From Ixodes scapularis (taxonomy: Eukaryota > Arthropoda > Arachnida > Ixodida > Ixodidae): a stretch of DNA of 64,000 nucleotides. Location: positions 103,964,831-104,028,830 of the forward strand of contig NW_024609846.1 in the NCBI RefSeq assembly GCF_016920785.2, given 5' to 3'. Every line of letters begins with the position of its first letter. Position 1 is the stretch's first letter. This document shows, piece by piece, positions 59,430 through 64,000 of this stretch. A program made the translations under genes and the position numbers. Under the pieces are notes generated by a model. It was given only the letters and a program-made list of their open reading frames with translations, did no database searches and was not told the DNA's origin.

Positions 59430-60423
59430 CTAAAATACAGAAACAAGAAATAATTAAAAATAGTAACCTCTGTTTTGTTGTGGACCCAGGCCTTGTGTCC
59501 AAAAGGGTCTACAATCATTTTGTGATCAAGCATACTTAGTATGCTGGCTACTCCTGGAACATCGCAATGAATTAAGGATAAAAGTTTGTATATAAAAGAA
59601 ATGTATAATCATCCATATGTTTAGGGGCTTAATATTTTATGAATTGGCTGAAACACTGCTTCCTGTATTGTTCTCTGAAAACAAAACATTGCAATTGGGA
59701 AAACCGATCCCTAAGCATTATATTAATGCGATTGCTTTTCTTTCCCCAAATTGTTAAAAAGGGGATGGGCAATTCCCCCCTGTTCTACCGTCACTGAACA
59801 GTGTGAACTGCAAGCATGGCCGTAGTTAACTACACAGTTCTCTTAGCATTAATGTTTGTACCTCCTATCACCCCAGCAAGCAGCTAGGACACCATAGCAG
59901 TGATGGAAGCGGCATTTGACCTTTAGTAGCAGGTACTGTAGCAGGCAAACTATTGGCTTGGAGCAGATGCCAACATCTGTTAGCATATCACTTGACAACC
60001 AAAATTTATTACATCGCTAAATGAGTTCATTTTTGATAATGATTGAGGGTTCCTTTTTCATACTGGAGCATATTATTTACTATAATTTGTGATCAAAATA
60101 AATAGGGTGCAAAAATAAACACAGATCCTTCTTTTTAGAAGTAAGGCTCTGGTCAGAGTAGGTTCTATTTACAGCAAACACTAAAAGATAGTTGAAAATC
60201 TAATCAACCACAACAGTTCAATTGGGATAAAGTGCCATTTTTAGATCCGGTAGTTTATTTAGTCCATAAATATAATTTCTGTAAAATGCCAGAAAAAAGC
60301 AGTATATCTGCTAACATGTCTATCAATAAAAAAGCTTCCCCCATGTTTCATGAACCTTCCAAACTAAAGACTCAAATATTATAAACTGAAAAAAAAAAAA
60401 AAAAAAAAAAGATCGCTAAGAAA

Positions 60424-60490
60424 TGTGATGAAAACCTACACTTGTGCCTTAAAAGTGACACAGCTCTTTGATGGCGTCGGAACCAGAGTG
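60424..60490. repeat. Dispersed repeat fragment shared with 2145-2230
   Basis: Preceded by a run of about 22 A (60389-60410), suggesting a retroposed tail next to it. Confidence 0.5.
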
Positions 60491-62896
60491 AAGTGAAAGT
60501 TTGTTGCTCTTTCGATTGACAGCTGCACGAGAACTAGCTTCACTACCATACTTATTCAAAGCCATGTTTTTTTTCTCTTTCTCGGTGCAGCTTTTTAAAA
60601 TTAAAGATCAACTTAAATTCAAGACCAAAGAAGCTAGACCTGTAATAGTACTAAGCATAATTTCCAAGCCTATCACGCTAACCAAGCTCCTCACCCATGC
60701 AAGCCACTGCTCCTAGCACCCGAGTGAAAAAAAGGCTCCAAGTACACCTAAGCACTTCTTACGAGTTGTGACTGTGAAAGCATGAATGTCGTTCTTCCGC
60801 TCCCTCAGTTCATGTCCGCTGTACTAGCGGGGACGGCCACGTTTCGCTACTGCCGAGCTTGCCACCAAAGGCCGAGCGTGCGCTCTTGTGAAGGGGCTGC
60901 GCCGTGCTGACATCGCCCGTGCAGCCACTCCGGAGTCTGCCCGAGCGGACTCTGGGAGGCCTTGCAGCCAGCCGCTTCCTTTTACTGGTGCGCTGCAGCG
61001 CAGGCTTGCAGCGCCATGGGGTGGCGGTCCTTGAAACTGACGCGTGCCGGCCAATCGGAGCCTATCAATCATATTTCGGCTTCACTTAGCTCCTTTTGAA
61101 GAGGTGAATTTACCTGCCGTTTCCCGTGGCTTTTTGCGCGGCTTCAAAGCTGGGAGCCTTCAGATCGCACTTCACTTCGCTCCATTGGGAGAGGGGAGTT
61201 TAGCTGCTGTTTGGCGCGGCTTCAAAGCTGATAACGTCGGCTCGCTCCATAGGACCAGTTAATGCTTTCGCATTAAAAACGGTGAAGCTCGACACGCGCG
61301 CTGGTGAGCGGCGGGACAGAGGCATGCGGCAGAAAGGATAATGAAGTAATCTCATCAGGAGTGCAAGACCCCGATTTTGTCTTATCCCAGTTGCCGCCAT
61401 TCTGCTATCTTGCAATGTTTTCTCGCAACTTCTAGCTCTTGACATCGCCGACTTTGTCTACACAGTGGTCTCAAACTCATTTCAGCATGGGGGCCAGATA
61501 TCCCACACGGGGAAGACCGAGAGCCAACGTTAGACGGAGGGGGGGGGGGGGTGGCCAAACGATTTAAAAGAGAAGAGACTTCGTGCTCTATGATTTCTGT
61601 AAACTCAGTTTTCTCGGCAACATTTTTAGATTTGATTTGTTTATATGACTACTCTGGGCCTTGAACTGATGTGATAACAGTAATTAAAATGACACCTCCT
61701 CGCTAACGTGCGGATAGAACATTCTATTTTGAATAGAACAAGAGAGCGAGTACGCTGTCATTCCCGTTGTTCAATTCACTCAGGAATTAACCAAGCTAAA
61801 CATGTCTCTAAAAACAATTAGTTAATTTGGCAGTTTTGTATTTTCCTGACGATACAACAGCCATAGTTGTCTTTCAATGGTTACATTTATTTTTAAAGGC
61901 GAGAATCCCGAGGACGTTGCTTTATCTTCGACGGTTGCTCCTGCTGATCGAGAGTTTGCGCTTGCAGCTTAGTAGCAGAATTGTTGTACGTTAAAAAAAA
62001 AACTGGGAAGCAAAACATAAAGCAAAACAAAGGGCAAATGAACACAGATAAGTAAAAACTATGTGAACATGTTAAAAGAGCGGAACAACTTTTCGAGCGA
62101 AAATGAATCGGTGAGGTAAGATCACGATGGCACATGCCATTTCTAGTGCTCAAGACATGGAAACCGGGTCTCGTTGCCGGTGGCCTGCGGGCCGCGTCCC
62201 AGCAAGTTGCGGGCTGGGCCGCGTGTTTGAGACCCCTGGTCTAGAAATTTAGACGATGTTAGTGATCAAACCACCAGTACATTAATTGGCCAGTGCAGTT
62301 GCCGAGCAATCTTTTTAAGGCCCGTTCCCACACTTGAGTTTGACTTCGACCGACTGAAACCAGACCGGTTTTTAAGCCTGTTGTGACAGCTTACGACCGA
62401 CTGTATTGCTGCATAACTGGTCACACCGTCACAAGAGGCTTAAAAACCGGTCTTGTCTCAGTCAGTCGTAGTCAAATACAAGTGTGTGAACGGGCGTTAA
62501 TACTTTGTTTCGCCTTAATTCAAAGCACAGCTGACGTGATGAGACGATAGGACCGACTAAATAGCGTCAAAGTGCGACATCATGGGATTAGTCCATCTTC
62601 CTGTACGTTCTTTTGGTGACTAAACCACCAAAATGCAGTGAATTTCCCGTGACTTATGCTTTTAGTATGCGTGTTCAGGGTTTTATGTGTTCGAGCTTTC
62701 GACCGTGCTTCGACCCAGAAATACATAATTGTACTACCATTTTCTCTTCCTCCTACTTTTCTAATTAGGGTCAACCAATAATAAAATATTTTTATTCTTT
62801 GCTTTGCTTAAGCCCATCTTGGTGCAGGTGCGGCACAATTCTTAGCAAGAAATGGCACTATGGTGGAAGATGTAGCAGACTTTTGTTCATGGTGCA

Positions 62897-63180
62897 ATGA
62901 GTCTTTCTTATAGATCACTGGGTGGATGCACCAACTCCGAGAAAGAGGAGGAAAGGGAAAAGTGCCATTTTTGGGGGTTCTCTCGTCCGTTTAGTCGCTC
63001 AGACAGTGCTGGTTCGGCTCGACTCTCTTCGCAATGCTCGCGTCTTGGCTTCATAGTCGTCGTGCCTCACCACTGCGCAACTGTAGGTTGCACAAATAAC
63101 AGTAAAAATGATTCAAATGCAAGATTTTATTGAGTTTCAGCAGCCTTTGTGGGTGGCTCGCGAAAGCACCCGATGTCAAA
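62897..63180 (+). pseudogene. Possible THAP-type zinc-finger fragment
   Basis: The frame 62897-63133 ends HHCATVGCTNNSKNDSNARFY. The C-x4-C spacing with downstream NARFY resembles the start of a THAP DNA-binding domain (C-x2-4-C ... C-x2-H), common in P-element-like transposases and host proteins. A stop follows directly, and the later CxxH half and the conserved Trp are only weakly suggested in another frame (WVAREST). No clear donor site after the stop. Probably a broken transposon-derived fragment. Confidence 0.3.
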
Positions 63181-63405
63181 TACCCCGCTGCATTTTTTGC
63201 CCCACTTTGAGAAGCCTATTATGCGAATCCCCCGTGTCAAGTGGCTGGGTCTTCAACGTGACGGTGGGACATCTGCTTTTAACTAAAAAAACAGTAAGTG
63301 TGCACGCAAGCTTGTGTAACGTAATCATGCTGCACCCAGTACTCAAGTAAAGAATAACTGGATAAAGCTTTCCGACGCATAAAGTTGGGAGAGTTGGTTT
63401 GACAA

Positions 63406-63597
63406 ACAGAGAGGGGAACAGCGCGGAAATAAACAAGGGAAGAGAAAAAGAGGTAACGACAGACACACCCTGTCTGTCGTTACCTCCCCTTCTCGTCCTT
63501 CGTTTATTTTTGCGCTGATCCCCTTTCACAGCGCCGTGTCTGTCGTTACCTCTTCTTCTCATCCCTCGTTTATTTTTGCGCTGTCCCCTTTCGTAAA
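63406..63597. repeat. Inverted repeat with one arm duplicated
   Basis: The left arm 63406-63465 contains AAATAAACAAGGGAAGAG and AGAGGTAACGACAGACA. Its reverse complement occurs twice in tandem to the right (63470-63532 and 63538-63596), each with TGTCTGTCGTTACCTC and CGTTTATTTTTGCGCTG. Confidence 0.75.
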
Positions 63598-64000
63598 GCT
63601 TTCCGCTCTTCAGGCGTGTGCCATACACATTCACGTCTTGCCATACTAAAAAAAAAAAAAAATTTGTTATTGGCAAAACATTTGAAGCATGCGAAATAGA
63701 TTCATGCCTTCCAGCTACAGAACCCCGACGGAATGCCTTAGCAACCAACCGTGAGCTCCCCTGTTTACAGGGCCCACTTTGTCAGAGGTTTATAAACATT
63801 TTGAATTCAAAGAGATTGTTTCTAACAAACCGTTCCTTACTTTATGATGGTGCAGGCGAGCCTTCGTGACATCAAGACCATCCGGATTTCACGCCGTCTG
63901 AATTTGTTTACACAGCCCAGGGTACAGCAATGCCCTGTACGCTTGCGCGGTACATAGGACGGCGAAGTGCCGGAACGCAATAGGCTCGAATAACGTAGGC

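Larger units (their letters stand above)
59430..64000. other. Upstream side of DHX37; first exon not found
   Basis: Exon a opens with an acceptor, so at least one exon lies here or beyond the window. I searched the minus strand for the lysine-rich N-terminus and found no convincing match. GC-rich sequence at 60820-61300 could be promoter-like but resembles 8640-8930, so it is more probably a repeat. Poly-G at 61531-61541 and the inverted repeat near 63.5 kb are the other marks. Confidence 0.45.

Noticed and set aside
60824..61072. GC-rich island as the DHX37 promoter/first exon
   Set aside because: Its minus-strand translation does not resemble the lysine-rich DHX37 N-terminus. The sequence also shares blocks with 8640-8930, which points to a dispersed repeat.

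Overview
The window is a piece of a large, repeat-rich animal genome, most probably a tick (Ixodida). That assignment is an inference. It rests on the intron-rich host gene, on tRNA-derived SINEs resembling tick SINEs, on mag-like Ty3/gypsy elements, on Penelope-like elements, and on many short terminal-inverted-repeat (TIR) transposons. Nothing here looks bacterial, archaeal or viral.

One host protein gene spans almost the whole window on the minus strand: the orthologue of the DEAH-box RNA helicase DHX37 (fly kurz, yeast Dhr1/Ecm16). This helicase acts on the U3 snoRNP during small-subunit ribosome assembly. I could place 21 consecutive exons, from 59429 down to 1616. They join in frame at every boundary and encode about 965 residues. 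The chain starts in the basic N-terminal region, runs through the acidic linker, both RecA domains, the winged-helix/HA2 domains and the start of the C-terminal OB-fold region. The first exon(s) lie right of 59430, in or beyond the window. The last ~150-160 residues lie left of position 1. Four of the 21 donor sites are GC rather than GT. A tRNA-Ser(AGA) gene sits in the last visible intron, on the same strand.

The introns are filled with mobile DNA. Going left to right: a 45-bp minisatellite (1-190); a TIR element copy (461-1020); the tRNA; a TTAA-flanked TIR element (5256-5851); hairpins with a 12-bp satellite (6767-6995); a foldback element (7575-8005); a hAT-like element with a perfect 8-bp target duplication (9119-9944); a SINE (10568-10870); a foldback element (11620-12240); a Ty3/gypsy copy with one nonsense codon and a truncated 3' end, nested in a TTAA element (13168-17991); a CACGTG palindrome array (18410-18537); two more TTAA elements (20193-22085); small MITEs (23.3-24.5 kb); a Tigger-like remnant (27452-28775); foldbacks (29175-30105); a decayed third Ty3-like element (31165-34547); a compound repeat with a nested SINE (34667-36002); a Penelope-like fragment flanked by inverted repeats (38468-39917); a solo LTR (40016-40603); a second Penelope-like fragment (41734-42444); a structurally complete Ty3/gypsy element with near-identical LTRs inside another TTAA element (43637-48768); and nested inverted repeats (50402-52116).

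Right of 59430 I found no further host exon with confidence, only repeats and a weak THAP-like zinc-finger fragment. The retroelement coding sequences (three Ty3-like, two Penelope-like) all lie on the same strand as the host gene. I see no evidence of a new defence or metabolic system. The most informative items are the GC-AG intron cluster, the Ty3 copy with an unusually long flanking duplication, the intact young Ty3 copy, the Penelope-like element with inverted flanks, and the palindrome array.
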